The notes under the pieces are model-generated. The model had not been told where the DNA came from, ran no database searches, and was given only the letters and a program-made list of their open reading frames with translations. Positions 1 through 12,164 of a DNA stretch of 64,000 bases are shown here, piece by piece (the first letter of the stretch is position 1; each line of letters opens with the position of its first letter). Source of the stretch: Sycobia sp. Sy_11 (Eukaryota; Arthropoda; Insecta; Hymenoptera; Epichrysomallidae); the NCBI GenBank assembly GCA_018907035.1, contig JACCIC010000021.1, forward strand, positions 2,193,501-2,257,500, read 5' to 3'. The translations under genes were made by a program, and so were the position numbers.

Positions 1-8
1 TGTGTCCG

Positions 9-10
<2 letters not shown>

Positions 11-54
<44 letters not shown>

Positions 55-97
55 TCAAAGCTGCAAAGCTTCTTCTCTCTTTCTCTTTATTTCCTTG

Positions 98-183
<86 letters not shown>
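11..183. repeat. (GA)n and (TC)n microsatellites
   Basis: A (GA)n run at about 11-47 is followed by a long (TC)n run at about 101-183, so the two tracts are reverse complements separated by about 50 bases and could fold back on each other. The Ser-Leu open frame through them is a by-product of the dinucleotide repeat. Confidence 0.95.
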
Positions 184-186
<3 letters not shown>

Positions 187-1690
187 CCTCCCTCTCTTTT
201 TCTTTCGTACGTATAATTATAAGTATATAAATTGAGTTCATTCTCAGTCGAATAACGCTTCTATACATCTATTACTTCGCATATACGTGTATAGTAATGA
301 AGAAGTTTTCCTGGCGGCATTCTTATAAAATATTTGCATTATAAATTAATATTTTACTTACTAATTTTCAGAACTGTTAACTTACAGATTCTTCTAGATT
401 TATATTTTATATGATGTAAGCGTGATATTCAGTTATGCAAATAAAGAATAGACTAAAGTAGATTCTTGGTAATAAGTTTTTCGTGGCATTTATTATGAGG
501 TCAAAAAGGCAATTAAATTCGTAAATATTTTTTCGAATTGGAACTTATGGCCAATTTAATCATGAATCTTATATTTGAGAAAATCTCCTTTTCTAATCTG
601 TAATAGAATTAAAATGTGACAAGAAGTATCAAAAATAACAACGGCAGACGGTGAAAAGATAAAAAATTTGAATATGTGAAATGCAAAATACCAATAAATA
701 ATATAAATTTATAATTAAACCCTTTTATATATTATTATTATTTCTCTTAAAAAAATATTTTTTTGTGCTTCTTTATTAATCACATAAAGTACGTTTTAAA
801 TGAAGAATTTCTCTTTTTAATATTTTTGCCAAAATGTTTTAGTAAAATATTTACACTTAAGCTGCATCATATAAAAAATAAAATATTTATATTTTCTGGT
901 TTTAGTTATACTAGGTAGATCGCTGATGAATGAATCTGAATTATCATCTAAAAAAATTTCTAGGTATTCGATGCTATAATGACACTTTTGATTTTTTAAT
1001 CTACCTTTTCATCGAATCTTTTGAGCGTTTTTGTTATAACATTTTTTTACTAAATATAGAGAATATAAAGTTAACTTGAGTAAAAATAAGGTTTCTATTA
1101 CTATATTTTTGTCTATTTTTGATACACATGTAACTTTGAAGTTGTACACTCATCAATAATCCACATAGAAGGAAGAATACCTATTTCTGTCATTGTTATT
1201 AACTTTTCTAAACAAAACTTGATAAAAAATTTAATTACGTTGGTGCAATGAACTTCTCACGTATGTCTAGTGATAAGGAATGATATATCCAAGTTGTCAA
1301 GTTAAGCAATCATCAAAGAAATTCATAAGGTAAATTTATAAATAAAGAGCTAACTGACAGATTTAAGGACGTTTTAAGCAATTGAAATTTCCAAATATAG
1401 ATGTTTTATATATGTTTTTTATCTGTTAGGTCATAAAATTACTAAGGTAGATCGCATAAAAAATATATTGTAATTTAAATCACAAGTAATTGAAGAGTGA
1501 ATATCGAGTACTCTATACGTTACGAAAGTACCTGGGTACTCTACAAAATCATGTATCAAAATAGTCTAACAAATTTCTGCTCACAAATGAGCAAATTGGC
1601 ACACGAATTTTTAAGAAAGAAAGATATTTTATAAATACGATGGATTTTATAGAACAATGGTTGCTTTCTTATAATACCTTTATATATATA
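184..1690. other. AT-rich non-coding DNA
   Basis: About 1.5 kb of AT-rich sequence with stops in all frames and no recognisable exon, RNA gene or repeat family. Confidence 0.6.
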
Positions 1691-2932
1691 CAGGGTGTTC
1701 TGAAAGTCCGGAGACACCTAAATAATACGCAAGGTAGGATAGTTTTTGTAGTGGTTAAACTGCAACCTTTAGCAATTTTCAACGAGAAATTCTATGGCGT
1801 TTTTAGTTTGACCTTGTCAATGAACTTCAAGTTTGTTTCAAGTTTATAGTTAAATTTACGTTCAAACATGGTAAAAAACCAAGGTCAAAGTAACCTCCGC
1901 CTATCATATGAAGGTCATTAAGATGAAATTGCTGTGAGGTCAATAAGGGGTCTTATTAGAGGATCAGCTACTTCATGTATTAAAAAGTTACTAGAAATAT
2001 TACCGAGGAAGTTTACGGGTTCGTTAATCGCCAACCTAATTCTAAATAAAATAGCTTTTAGGGGATCGAAGAAATAGCAAATAAACTCGTGATTTTGTGG
2101 TATTAACTTTTAACATAATTCAGGAATGATGATGTTGACATAGCAAATATTGTACTCTTCAGGGTGCTTTATGCATATAAATTCGCTCGGTTCTCTAGAC
2201 AGATATAGACAATAGAGCGCGCAAGATTTTCATCATGAATATTCAAACTTTTTTCCACCTGCTGCTCGACAATAACCCAATCGATTGTAGAAATCTGTAA
2301 CAGCTATTTTGAGTAGTTCGAATTGTACTTGTAGCATATTCATCGATTAGTCTTTGTCATTATTCTGCTTAATCTTAAGATTTGGTTTGATAAGCTCGAT
2401 TTTTTTACATAAACCCAAAGAAAGTAGTTCAGAGGTGTTGTGTCTGATGATCTAACTGGTCATTCAATGATGCCTCCGCGTCCTCTCCATCGGTTAGTAA
2501 ACACTTCGTCCAAACAAACACGAACGTGCTGTTCGTAATGAAGAGAAGTGCCATCATGTTGATATCAGGTATCATCAATGTTATTGCCGAGAATTTCTCT
2601 GTGATTTTTTTAGCACATCAAATAGTTCACCTTGTATAGGACGCTCTTATTGATCTTACCGCGGTCTGATCTTAATGATCTTCATTAGACCTTGAACTTT
2701 AATACATATTTGAACGTAAAGTGTCCGTTCTTTCAATTGGTGGAGTCAAAAAAGGGGGTTTCCTTTTCCACTGGGCAGAACAAGAGTTGGCGTTGAAAGG
2801 CCCGTGAAGATCATTTCCAAGATCAAAATACAGGTTACCATCGTAAAAAATTACTAAAGGCTGCAACTTCACCCTTTCAAAAAATAATGTTCCTTGTGAG
2901 TAATGCATGTATCCTAGGATTTTTGAAATACC
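1691..2932 (-). mobile_element. Decayed Tc1/mariner-like DNA transposon with long inverted repeats
   Basis: The left end starts CAGGGTGTTC at 1691 directly after a TATATATA stretch, a typical TA-rich target. The first ~260 bases reappear in reverse complement at about 2640-2932: matched blocks include CTGCAACCTTTAG/CTGCAGCCTTTAG, TTACGTTCAAA, TCATTAAGAT and GGTCAATAAG/AGATCAATAAG. Between the arms lies a minus-strand transposase remnant. Length (about 1.24 kb), layout and transposase motifs fit the Tc1/mariner superfamily. Both arms and the coding part are heavily mutated, so this is an old non-autonomous copy. Confidence 0.8.
2170..2645 (-). pseudogene. Degenerate Tc1/mariner-type transposase
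   Basis: Read on the minus strand, the region gives a recognisable C-terminal half of a DDE transposase: a YQHDGTSLHY block near 2530-2562, then NRWRGRGG near 2476-2500, then TTPLNYFLW near 2425-2450, the usual second-Asp region followed by the FLWGY-like motif. The two candidate catalytic Asp residues are about 36 residues apart with a TGA stop between them, and more stops follow. No intact frame exists, so it cannot encode an active enzyme. The N-terminal DNA-binding half is missing or unrecognisable. Confidence 0.75.
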
Positions 2933-2955
2933 TCTCTCTCTCTCTCTCTCTCTCC
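2931..2955. repeat. (CT)n microsatellite
   Basis: Short CT run abutting the right end of the transposon remnant; the rightmost transposon bases merge into it, so the exact element boundary is blurred. Confidence 0.9.
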
Positions 2956-4070
2956 CTCCCTTTCTTTCTCTTTTGAAATTAATTTGTATAATAAAACGAA
3001 ACTTTCACTAGACAAATAACTATAATTAATCATATAAAGCGGATGAGTATAATTTTAACATCCCAATCGATAATTTGCGCTCTGTCGACCGTTGAGAGTA
3101 AATAACATCACATTATAATATAATTGTCAAACTTCTCATTTTGGTTAACAAAAATCATAGCATTTTTTAACATCATATAAATATACAATCAAATCATTTT
3201 AATCACGTTTTGTTTTCTTTCAATATCTAATTACATTTAATGTATAATGTATCTATACTGATATAAATTTACCATCACTATGAACGTCAATCATTTTGAA
3301 CGCCGTTACCTTTGTTTTATTAAATCATATATAGAAGAAAGTCGGCTAAATTATCTCACTATTTGTATAGTAAAACATATTGAGTATTCGCACTCAATAT
3401 TAATAACTGATATTTATTGTTTTTTATCTAAATTAAGTGTTGAAATTATTAAATTTTAAATAGCTTAATACTTTCATCAAATATATTATGCTTTTTATTA
3501 AATTTACGTTTTTACATATTTTATTCTAAACTTATTTTAAATTACTTTAAAATGAAGAAATTTTAGTTCTTATTATTCATCTGTTGCATCATAAGCAAAA
3601 TTACATAGAGGTCAAATAGAATCGCCTCATTATGATAATGATGGTATAAATAATTATAAAATCTATTTTAAATAAAATATATTTTTATTTATTTTTATAT
3701 AATTTTAATTTTTTATTTTTCTTATTTTCAATAAAATATACTTTATTATTAATTTTGATATCAGTCTCGGAAATAGGCAATTTTATTTTACCTCTGTTTA
3801 ATTTCGCGTATAGACGAAATGAACTCTGATAATGAACAATTAAATGTAATGTATCAATTTTTTTGCATATTAATTGATAATTAATACAATAATAAATAAA
3901 CGAAGGCTCGAACTGCAGTTTCGAATATGCAGAGAATAAAATAATATATTTTCTTGTCTTTTTTATAGAAAGGGATTTTGACAAATATATAGCCTCCAGG
4001 CGTAGCATAAAATGATTTTTTCGAATAATCGTTAGACTCGTTATTATTTTCTTATAACTCCGAGATTTCC
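2956..4070. other. AT-rich non-coding DNA
   Basis: No supported gene. A 107-codon minus-strand open frame (4008-3685) is Lys/Ile/Asn-rich in a very AT-rich stretch and matches no family I recognise. Confidence 0.6.
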
Positions 4071-4071
4071 T

Positions 4072-4127
<56 letters not shown>

Positions 4128-4300
4128 ATACTATGTTTCTGCTAAATATCGCTCTGTGCCCGAAATGCAGGAATTCACTAATATAGCTTTAATCGTTGGC
4201 CTCGTACCAAAAGAACCGCCGCGTGCTCGAGCACATACACACACACATATGCACATGCGCGCGCGCACACACACACGTACGCACGCACGCACGCACAGTG
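4071..4300. repeat. (TC)n tract followed by mixed CA/CG repeats
   Basis: (TC)n at about 4077-4123; alternating CA, GCGC and (GCAC)n at about 4231-4297. The second part is alternating purine-pyrimidine, a Z-DNA-prone composition. Confidence 0.9.
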
Positions 4301-4328
4301 CGGCTACCAAAGCAGCATGATAACTCGG

Positions 4329-4352
4329 CAGCTAGCTCCTTGGCGCTAGCTG
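4329..4352. other. Small perfect stem-loop
   Basis: CAGCTAGC is followed eight bases later by its reverse complement GCTAGCTG. It sits in a short GC-richer patch; no function can be assigned. Confidence 0.5.
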
Positions 4353-4786
4353 ACGCATTTTGTAACTAAAATTTTTCCTCGACCCTCCGGCACCTGATTC
4401 TATATAATAGAGAAAATTCAGCCCCGGTTGGATTTTGCCTGCCTTACTTAAGAATGAAAAAAACAATCATCGTCGCCAATCGTATCGTTGGAAGCCCCCA
4501 AGACGCTGGATCTCGGTTGCTCACATACTCCCCTCTCTATTTCTCTGTTTTTCCGTGAGCAGGGCCGTTTTCATAAACTGCCAAGTCCTTGGCACGCAAA
4601 AATTGTAATTCACTCAACCCGAAGTCCAACACGGAAGATTTTTTAAATGATTTTTCATAAAAATCCATTATACTTCTTTCATTTGAACAAAAAAAACCTA
4701 GTTTAAATCGACTGTGTATATTATTATTATAGTTATATAACAAAGCTGCCAATATGAAAGATTTTTATTACCATTTACTTTTTATA

Positions 4787-4841
<55 letters not shown>

Positions 4842-5435
4842 ATTTCTCAAACAAATATAAATTTCCTTCCATGTGATGATCATTTGTTTAACTTAATTAT
4901 TTTGTATAGTAAATATCAGCCAAATATAATTTATATAAATTATTGATTTTTTTTCATTAAGTAGATACCTGAAAAAATCTTTTTAAGTATTTTGTGGTGC
5001 CGATTACGAATTTCACAGTGAAAATTTAAACGGAAATTCGATACTCAAACCGAACACCATAAAATAAATATTTATAATATATGTGACAATTTGAAAAATT
5101 TCAACAATAAAAAAAAAGTAGTTCGAATAGAAATTGAACTGTTGCAAATCTTACTAATACAATTACAAGTTTTAATCATTTAATTTCTGAACGTATAATT
5201 AACTAAAACCGGTGTCGATACGTAAAGGATCTACCACAGCATAACGATGATCTCGATACAACGAAATCGGCGTAGGTCATATTTTTCGTTTAACATTTTT
5301 CCCGGAACATTTGAGTTCTGAACAAGAAAAATTGTATAGAGCCTGAAGCGCGTGTTTTAGTAAGATCTGTAAACGTGATTTCGACCAGTTTTTTTTTTTT
5401 AATGTTTCAATATATTCAATACATACATATACATA

Positions 5436-5500
<65 letters not shown>
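4787..5500. repeat. Two (TA)n tracts with AT-rich spacer
   Basis: (TA)n at about 4787-4836 and (GT)n(AT)n at about 5437-5500. The DNA between contains no gene I can support. Confidence 0.9.
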
Positions 5501-5502
<2 letters not shown>

Positions 5503-5849
5503 ATACTGCAGCTTTATTTCATGTATATCTAATCACAACCAAAATCTTATTAGCTTAATTGGGCCCTTCTTATGCTTTAGTGAATATTAGTGATGCGTAC
5601 CTGAAATTCGTCTAGCCCTATAAAAGTATTATTGAATGCACACGTATATATAAAAAAAAAAAACTTTCTAGGCATGCATCAGAACGCCCGAATAATACCT
5701 GATAACGAACGCACGAACTATGCAGAAAGTCGTGATAACTTGTACAAACGCCAAATTTATATATGTGATAAAATGAAGTTACGCGGATGTGGAAGTGTTT
5801 TATAAATAAAAAAAAATTTCTATAACTTCTATTAAGAAAAATACAATTA

Positions 5850-6075
5850 ATAAATATTTTTGTCGGTCTTCCCGTCTTTATAATATAATTTATTAACTAA
5901 AATAATGACAGTCAGTGATATGTCCTTGTTTATCATCACCCCCCCCCCAGAATCTGAAATAAAGCTTATTACTAAAAATAAATTAGATTAAAAATTAAAA
6001 ATAATAAAAATAATAATCTATATTCTCTGTTAGTGAAGGACAATGTGACTGCCCCCACCACCTTATATTCTCCTT
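5850..6075 (+). repeat. Dispersed repeat family, copy A
   Basis: This segment aligns with 23865-24125 in the same orientation. Shared blocks in the same order are TCGGTCTT, ACAGTCAGT, GTCCTTGTTTAT, GAATCTGA-ATAAA, ACTAAAAATAAA and a CCCC-containing end (CTGCCCCCACCACCT here, TTACCCCCGCTACCT there). The copies are diverged and of similar length, so this is an old interspersed repeat, class unknown. Confidence 0.65.
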
Positions 6076-6889
6076 TGGTGTCCGATGTGTCGAAGCGCTA
6101 CAGTTCATCCTCAGGAACTAAACTTTTTTTTTAATTTCATTTTTATTAAAGTGTCTGTTTTGAACCAGAATGAATTCTTTTAAATCAGCATTTTCTAAAT
6201 ATCTATATAAATATTCTTCTATTTTTAATAATGATTTTAATAATTGATAATATTTTTAATTTAAAATTTCATAATTTTTAGATGTTTTCTAAATGTATGA
6301 ATTCATTTTTAAAATAGAAAATATTTCTTTCTAAATCATAAGAGACTCTTTTATCGTAATGTTTATTTTGAAACGTGTCATCGATATAGGTCGGAACGAT
6401 GTTTGTTTTATGTCATTAAATTATTTATTAATGTCGTTATTTTAATTAATCTATTATATTATAAAGACTGTAAGAGCGATAAATGTATTTGTTAATTTAA
6501 TTCAAAACAATCGACATAAATACAATTTTTGATACGAAGAGAAATAATATAAAACTTTCATATACACAAAATTTAGTAGAATTTTTAATCGACAATTAGT
6601 CCCCAGTCCTATCTATTATTAATAACAGAACATATAGTAAAAAAACTGATCGTAAACCAGGCGTGTCTCGCTACTAGTCGCGAAGGTTTTAGTAAATTTT
6701 CGCGAGGCATTATTCTCTTAATGCACATTTTATCCGAGGGACGAAAAGATTCCGGCACAATATGAACCATCGCCTAAATATCGCAGTTCAATTATTACAT
6801 GTAGAACCAGCTTAATGGCGGCACACCTGAGTCCATGTGGTGCCGGTATGTATATGATAATCGGCGAGTCGCGCACGTTTTACGATCGC
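6076..6889. other. Non-coding DNA
   Basis: AT-rich up to about 6600, then gradually GC-richer towards the island at 6.9 kb. No supported exon or RNA gene. Confidence 0.55.
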
Positions 6890-7564
6890 CCGGTGCGCGA
6901 TGATAATACACAAACGCGCGTGCACACACTTACATACACATACGCGCGCGCGCGCGCGCGCGTGTGTGTGTGTGTGTAGTATCAGTATTCCGCATCAGTC
7001 CTCTCGGCGCACTCGTCGTCGCGAGATACATATACACACAAACACGCGCGCGCGCAGAAGGAGGAAAGGTGAATCGCGTTCCTCCCACCTTCTCGTCCTC
7101 CTCGACGTAACTCTTCTCTTCCAGATCCCTCCCCCCCCCATCCCTCTCGCTCTCCAACCCCCCACCCGCCTCTCTCGATCGCTTTCTCCGCGCTTGATTC
7201 TGGCGGGTGTGCGCGCGCGCGCCCGCGCGCCGCGTCTGGCGGCGCTTTATTGGGTTAATAGGAGGAACCCGGCCGTCGAGTAGTAGTTGCGCGTCGCTCG
7301 CCGCGGGTACCGTCGGTCGCCCGTACAACGGATCCCAGTCAGTGTCGGGTCTCTCTCTCTCTCTCACTCTCTCTCTCTCTCTGTCTCTGTCTCTGCGCTG
7401 GTGGTAAGCTTTCACGGCCGCGCGCGGTCATCCGGTGGCGTTGCATCGTACATTTTTGTACGCGCGTTTATTTATATACATATATAGCCGCACGCACAGC
7501 ATCAGTCCGGTGCATCAGTGCGCGAGCGCGAGACCGACAGGCCGACCGAACGCCCGTTAGATAT

Positions 7565-7631
<67 letters not shown>

Positions 7632-7728
7632 CACAGTGAGGATTTTTCGTTTTTTATCAACAAGAGAAATATTGCTTATAATCGACAAATTTATATTTCG
7701 GAAGTTGGTGTCATTCGAATCGAACCGA
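6890..7728 (+). promoter_or_regulatory. CpG-rich island: candidate ACLY promoter and non-coding first exon
   Basis: A sharply GC- and CpG-rich island in AT-rich DNA. It carries several TCAGT motifs, the arthropod initiator consensus (near 6983, 6997, 7336, 7502 and 7514), a (CT)n run at about 7352-7385 and a (TA)n run at 7567-7622. It ends in a strong donor, CCGA|GTGAGT, with GT at 7729; a second donor, GGTG|GTAAGC, lies near 7404. Since the ACLY start exon has a splice acceptor upstream of its ATG, an untranslated first exon must lie further left, and this is the best candidate. The link to ACLY is inference. The overlapping open frames on both strands are low-complexity. Confidence 0.4.
7567..7622. 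repeat. (TA)n microsatellite
   Basis: About 28 TA units inside the candidate first exon; it would put an AU-repeat hairpin in the 5' UTR if transcribed. Confidence 0.95.
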
Positions 7729-9260
7729 GTGAGTACTTTTACACTAATTTATATTCCGTAGACCTTTTCCATTGAAACCCGTTTTTTTCATCGACTATGC
7801 TTTTGTTTATAACTTTCCAGAAGACGCTTGCTTGTGTTTTTTCCCCATATTCTACATATGTTTTTAAGTATATTCTCAAGTGATTATCAGAGATCCCCTA
7901 TATTTTCTAAATAGAATATTTTAATGAACATTTGCGGGGGAATCAAACACGTTTTAAATAAGTTTTAAAAAAAGAGTAGAAATTATATTGAATTTTAGTG
8001 CGTTTTAAATAATTCAGTAGTTAAATATTGGTTTGTGTCAGACGTAAAAATTATTTTCTCCTAAGTCTCATTATACAGCTAGACAATTAACTATGAACGA
8101 TTGGAAACAATAGCTTTTATTTATATAAACAAATGAAATTCAATTAACCAAATTCTATGCGCTTTGTTCGAATGGAATAATTCGACGATCGATAATTTAA
8201 CGCTTCACCATTGCGTGGCACAAAATATTTTATTCCCATTCTCGAAGTAAAGGATACGTTAAACTTTATTAGCTATTGATTATATAAATGAAATAATAAT
8301 CGCGCGATGAAAAAAATTTCATATTTAAAAGCCGACAAGTCCATTATACCGTGCTTAAAAAGCGATTAATTTTTTTTTTATAGAGAGTATATATACGCGT
8401 AGTGTGTGAAAATACATAAGTTTACCATTTGAAATAACAAAATTATTATTAATAATAAGAACGGGAAATGCGATAATATTTTAACGAGGATGGTCATTAA
8501 AAACGTTAACAATTGTACAAATATGCATTTTTGTTAATAAGTATTTATTAATAGGATTTTTATTAATAATATTTTCTATCAATAATTATTTTTACATGTA
8601 AAACATTTTTTATAAACAAAAACAAGCATAGTTGCAAACTTCAAATTGATATTATAATTGGAAGGAAAAAATTGATAAAAGTAAAAAATTTTAACGTATA
8701 TATGAAGAAAAATATTTTTTTTTCAATTATTAGTCTTTTTTTTTGTAAACAAATATCTTGGTCCGATTGCTGTGGGAAATTACACGCTATATACAGAAAT
8801 TCTCTAAGATTCGAGTTTGATCATTAGCGCATATTAAGGAGATATATATATGTAATAGAAAGCTGACAGAATAGAAACTTATTAAAACAATTAGTTCTTT
8901 CATGTAACAAATTTGGCGAATAATAAATCAATATTTATATAATTACAAAACTACACTTCGTGTAAATCTTTTACACGCGCATAAACGTCGACTGGTCAAA
9001 AAATAAACTTTGTCCAAATATTTTAGAAAGCATCCGTGCATAATTCGATTCGTATACGATTAAAAATTTTATATTACATATATAGATGTGGTACACGTAG
9101 GAAATGTGGGGGGGGGGGAGAAGTCGTTTCCTTCTTTCTTTCTTTCGCTTTTTTTTGTTTTGGATAACGCTCAAAGAGTAAAAGTTCATATATATACGAA
9201 TGCGGCTCGGCGCGCCGAGGGAAAAATTCGCGTTGCGAAACGCGGCGGCGACGGCTCGCG

Positions 9261-9288
9261 TGTGTGCATGTATGTGTATGTATGTATG

Positions 9289-9343
<55 letters not shown>

Positions 9344-9441
9344 GTCCGCGTCGCGTCGCTCATAGGTCGAGTGAAAGCTTCGTTTTCCAACTTCTTGTAT
9401 CCCGAACCTTGAAACGTTATACGCACGTGCGCGCGCGGCTC

Positions 9442-9495
<54 letters not shown>
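9261..9495. repeat. Paired TGTA/(TA)n tracts around a GC-rich spacer
   Basis: (TGTA)n(TA)n at about 9265-9340 and (TA)n at about 9444-9495, separated by about 100 bases. The 150-200 residue open frames on both strands here are Ile-Tyr repeat artefacts. Confidence 0.9.
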
Positions 9496-9500
<5 letters not shown>

Positions 9501-10058
9501 GAATGTGTACTGCAGCGAAAATTATTCGCCCGGTAAGCGAATCCTGTTGGCGCGCCCGCGGTGTGGCGCGAGGGTCGATGATCCTTTGAAGTTTTTTTTA
9601 TATTCATTTATTTCTCATTTTTTTCTTTCTTTTTTCTTTTTTCTTTTTTTTTTTTTTTTGATTGATTTAAAAACCCAACGCCCGTTGTAAATATTAATAT
9701 ATCGTAGATCGTGACAAAATAATCATATGACAAATATCAGTAGTGTTTATAACAGAGTCCGTATTTTTGAATTAGCAAAGTTTATTATATCAAATAAATT
9801 ATAGATTTTATATCGGATAATTAAGTATATCGCATAAAAACTTCCCCCTGCCTATGAGCATGTATTGTTCAATATTTAATATATATATATATCATAGGAA
9901 CGAAATATTTTTACCTCTTTCAGAACGAGTTCTGAAAGAAAATCTCAAGCAACGACACTTAATACCTTTCGGGCGCTAATTTTAGCCCCCGTCCGTCGCA
10001 GCGTTTTCTTTACATCCTGTTGGAGATTAGCTTATATTATAGTGCATAAGTTTTATGA

Positions 10059-10123
<65 letters not shown>

Positions 10124-10200
10124 GAACTACGCGTTGTTTTTGTTCAAGATTCATTTGCATTCATTATCTTTCGGTAAAAATGCATATGTCACAATCAATA

Positions 10201-10246
<46 letters not shown>
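10059..10246. repeat. Two (TA)n tracts
   Basis: (TA)n at about 10060-10116 and 10203-10246, about 85 bases apart. Confidence 0.95.
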
Positions 10247-10250
<4 letters not shown>

Positions 10251-11209
10251 TATGTCAGAAAAGTAATCATGTACTATTGTATTTTCCATGCATGCGCAAG
10301 AGACATTGTTACTATGACAAAGATATATGTGCTCGCGCGCGCATGTGTGTGTGTGTGATGTGTAATATGTTATTCTCTTTGTACAGGTATAAAACATAAT
10401 TAATAAACATTATTTTATCTGTACATATATTTCTGAGATACAATAGGCACATTAGCATAATTTTTCTACAAAATATTTAAAATTTATTTTTAAAAAGATT
10501 TTTCAGTCAGATTATTCGCTAGCAATTTATTTATAATTAACCAAAGAATGGTTATTAATAAAGATCGTTATTTTTGTTGAAAATATATTTTGTGAAAAAC
10601 AGGCACTTCCATTCAAGTTAACGCGGGCAAACGATCCTTTATCAAAAAAAAAAATTGATTACAAAATTAACAGACGATTTTCTTTGGTCATAGATCGTTA
10701 AGCTGCTGTAAAATCAAGCAATTTGTGTTTCGCACAAAGAATTTTTTTACTTAATCTCTGTTATACGGAGAAACTGTTGGCTGGCGAACGAGAATGCGTT
10801 GCCGACTGTCGGAACACATGAAAGAGAACATAATTATATCACCTGACAGAATTTCAAACGAAATCTCGCCGCTCGGCGGCTTCGTAAACAAAGTAAGGCA
10901 ATTGAGAGCCATGTACCGATGACGAGGAACGGGAGGCGCGCGCGTCGCCGGGCAGGCAGACGAAATCCTGAGCGTATTTTACTCGGATGCGTGCGGGTGG
11001 ACCGCGACTTCGTTCTCAACATTATCATACGTATTATTGATATCGAGTATTAGGCTGTACACCTAAATAAGTTTCAATTGGATTGTATATCTTAACGTTA
11101 TATTTATCAATAAAAATTATTTGTACGTTTTGGCATATAATACGTATGAGGCGCCCCCGCTTAATGCGCGAAAATTGTTCTTGCGCTCATGCCAGAACAG
11201 CCGGTACTC

Positions 11210-11243
11210 TATAAAAACGCGTAAACGCGCGCGTTAATTTCAG
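11210..11243 (+). promoter_or_regulatory. Candidate TATA/initiator core promoter
   Basis: TATAAAA begins at 11210 in a GC-rich setting and a TTTCAGCA initiator-like site follows with its A at 11242, 32 bases downstream, which is the standard TATA-to-start distance. An ATG opening a signal-peptide-like frame lies at 11280. The pattern could arise by chance in AT-rich DNA; the spacing makes it worth noting. Confidence 0.35.
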
Positions 11244-11279
11244 CACACATATAGCCACTAGGTTGGTTATAAATACATT

Positions 11280-11396
11280 ATGGCTAGATTATGTCTTGTT
11301 TTTCATTTCATTATCATTTTTATGGGCTACCGATGTATATATCGACAATTATTGCCGATTAATTGTAAGCTATTTTCATCACATCGGTTAATGTAA
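11280..11396 (+). CDS. Possible short secreted-peptide ORF (38 codons)
   Basis: The frame starts MARLCLVFHFIIIFMGYRC, which looks like a signal peptide: short basic start, a hydrophobic core of about 12 residues, then a small/polar region and a Cys. It stops after 38 residues at 11394-11396. A donor-like site (AATT|GTAAGC, GT at 11365) inside the frame would join in phase to an acceptor at 11652 (TTTCACAG|GTGATTGG), giving about 10 more residues before a stop. It lies 37 bases after a TATA/initiator pair. I recognise no family. The length is too small for coding statistics, and chance hydrophobic frames are common in AT-rich DNA. Confidence 0.22.
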   Translation: MARLCLVFHFIIIFMGYRCIYRQLLPINCKLFSSHRLM

Positions 11397-11990
11397 GAAA
11401 AAAAACTCATTAAAAAGTTATGATTTATGTTCAAGCATCATTCTATGCGTATGTGTATGTATAAAGATGTCAGTGAAATCATTAATTTTTTGGTATGATT
11501 TGTAATGTTTGTCTGTGTTTGTGTGTAGGAAAATCTTGTGTTCGACAAAAGCACGATCGCTATATTAAAATTATACTAATTTTAATGAAACAAAAAAACT
11601 CGTTATGAGAATTTCTTACTGTGCTTGCATATATATCCAACTTTCACAGGTGATTGGCTCATATTTAAACGTCCGATATAAAGAGAGTGCTGCAATACAA
11701 CGGCATTATAACTTCGGCGCACCTTATATACGATATAGTTCGCAGCAGTAGATTAACACCTCGAAGCGTTCGAATGCGGAAGTCGAAAGTGTCCAGAAAA
11801 AGAAAAAAGTAAATAACTAAACAAATCAATTCTACGCCCCCCCCCCCGCTTCCATCCTGTCTGTTTGGCGCGCGGCGTGCTGCAAATTTGCACCTGTCAT
11901 CTGGGATCCAATAACACAGATCGATCATCCTTTCGATCGTATGAGGCAAACGAAAAGTGGAAAGCTAAAGCATTACATACATACGTACAT

Positions 11991-11991
11991 C

Positions 11992-12039
<48 letters not shown>

Positions 12040-12099
12040 TGTATGTATGTAGCAGTTCCGCATCCCGCGGGACAGGTAGAAACCTCTTTGTATCTGTTT

Positions 12100-12162
<63 letters not shown>
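11991..12162. repeat. (TA)n(TGTA)n and (TC)n microsatellites
   Basis: (TA)n at about 11993-12012 running into (TGTA)n to 12051, then a long (CT)n at about 12103-12160. The overlapping open frames are repeat by-products. Confidence 0.95.

Positions 12163-12164
<2 letters not shown>

Noticed and set aside
6900..7487. Overlapping 66-161 codon open frames on both strands of the CpG island
   Set aside because: They consist of Arg/Ala/Ser-Leu low-complexity sequence from CG and CT repeats, are open on both strands and match no family.
9074..9690. Frames of up to 200 codons on both strands
   Set aside because: They cross (TA)n and (TG)n tracts and encode Ile-Tyr repeats; the longest frames in the window are microsatellite artefacts.
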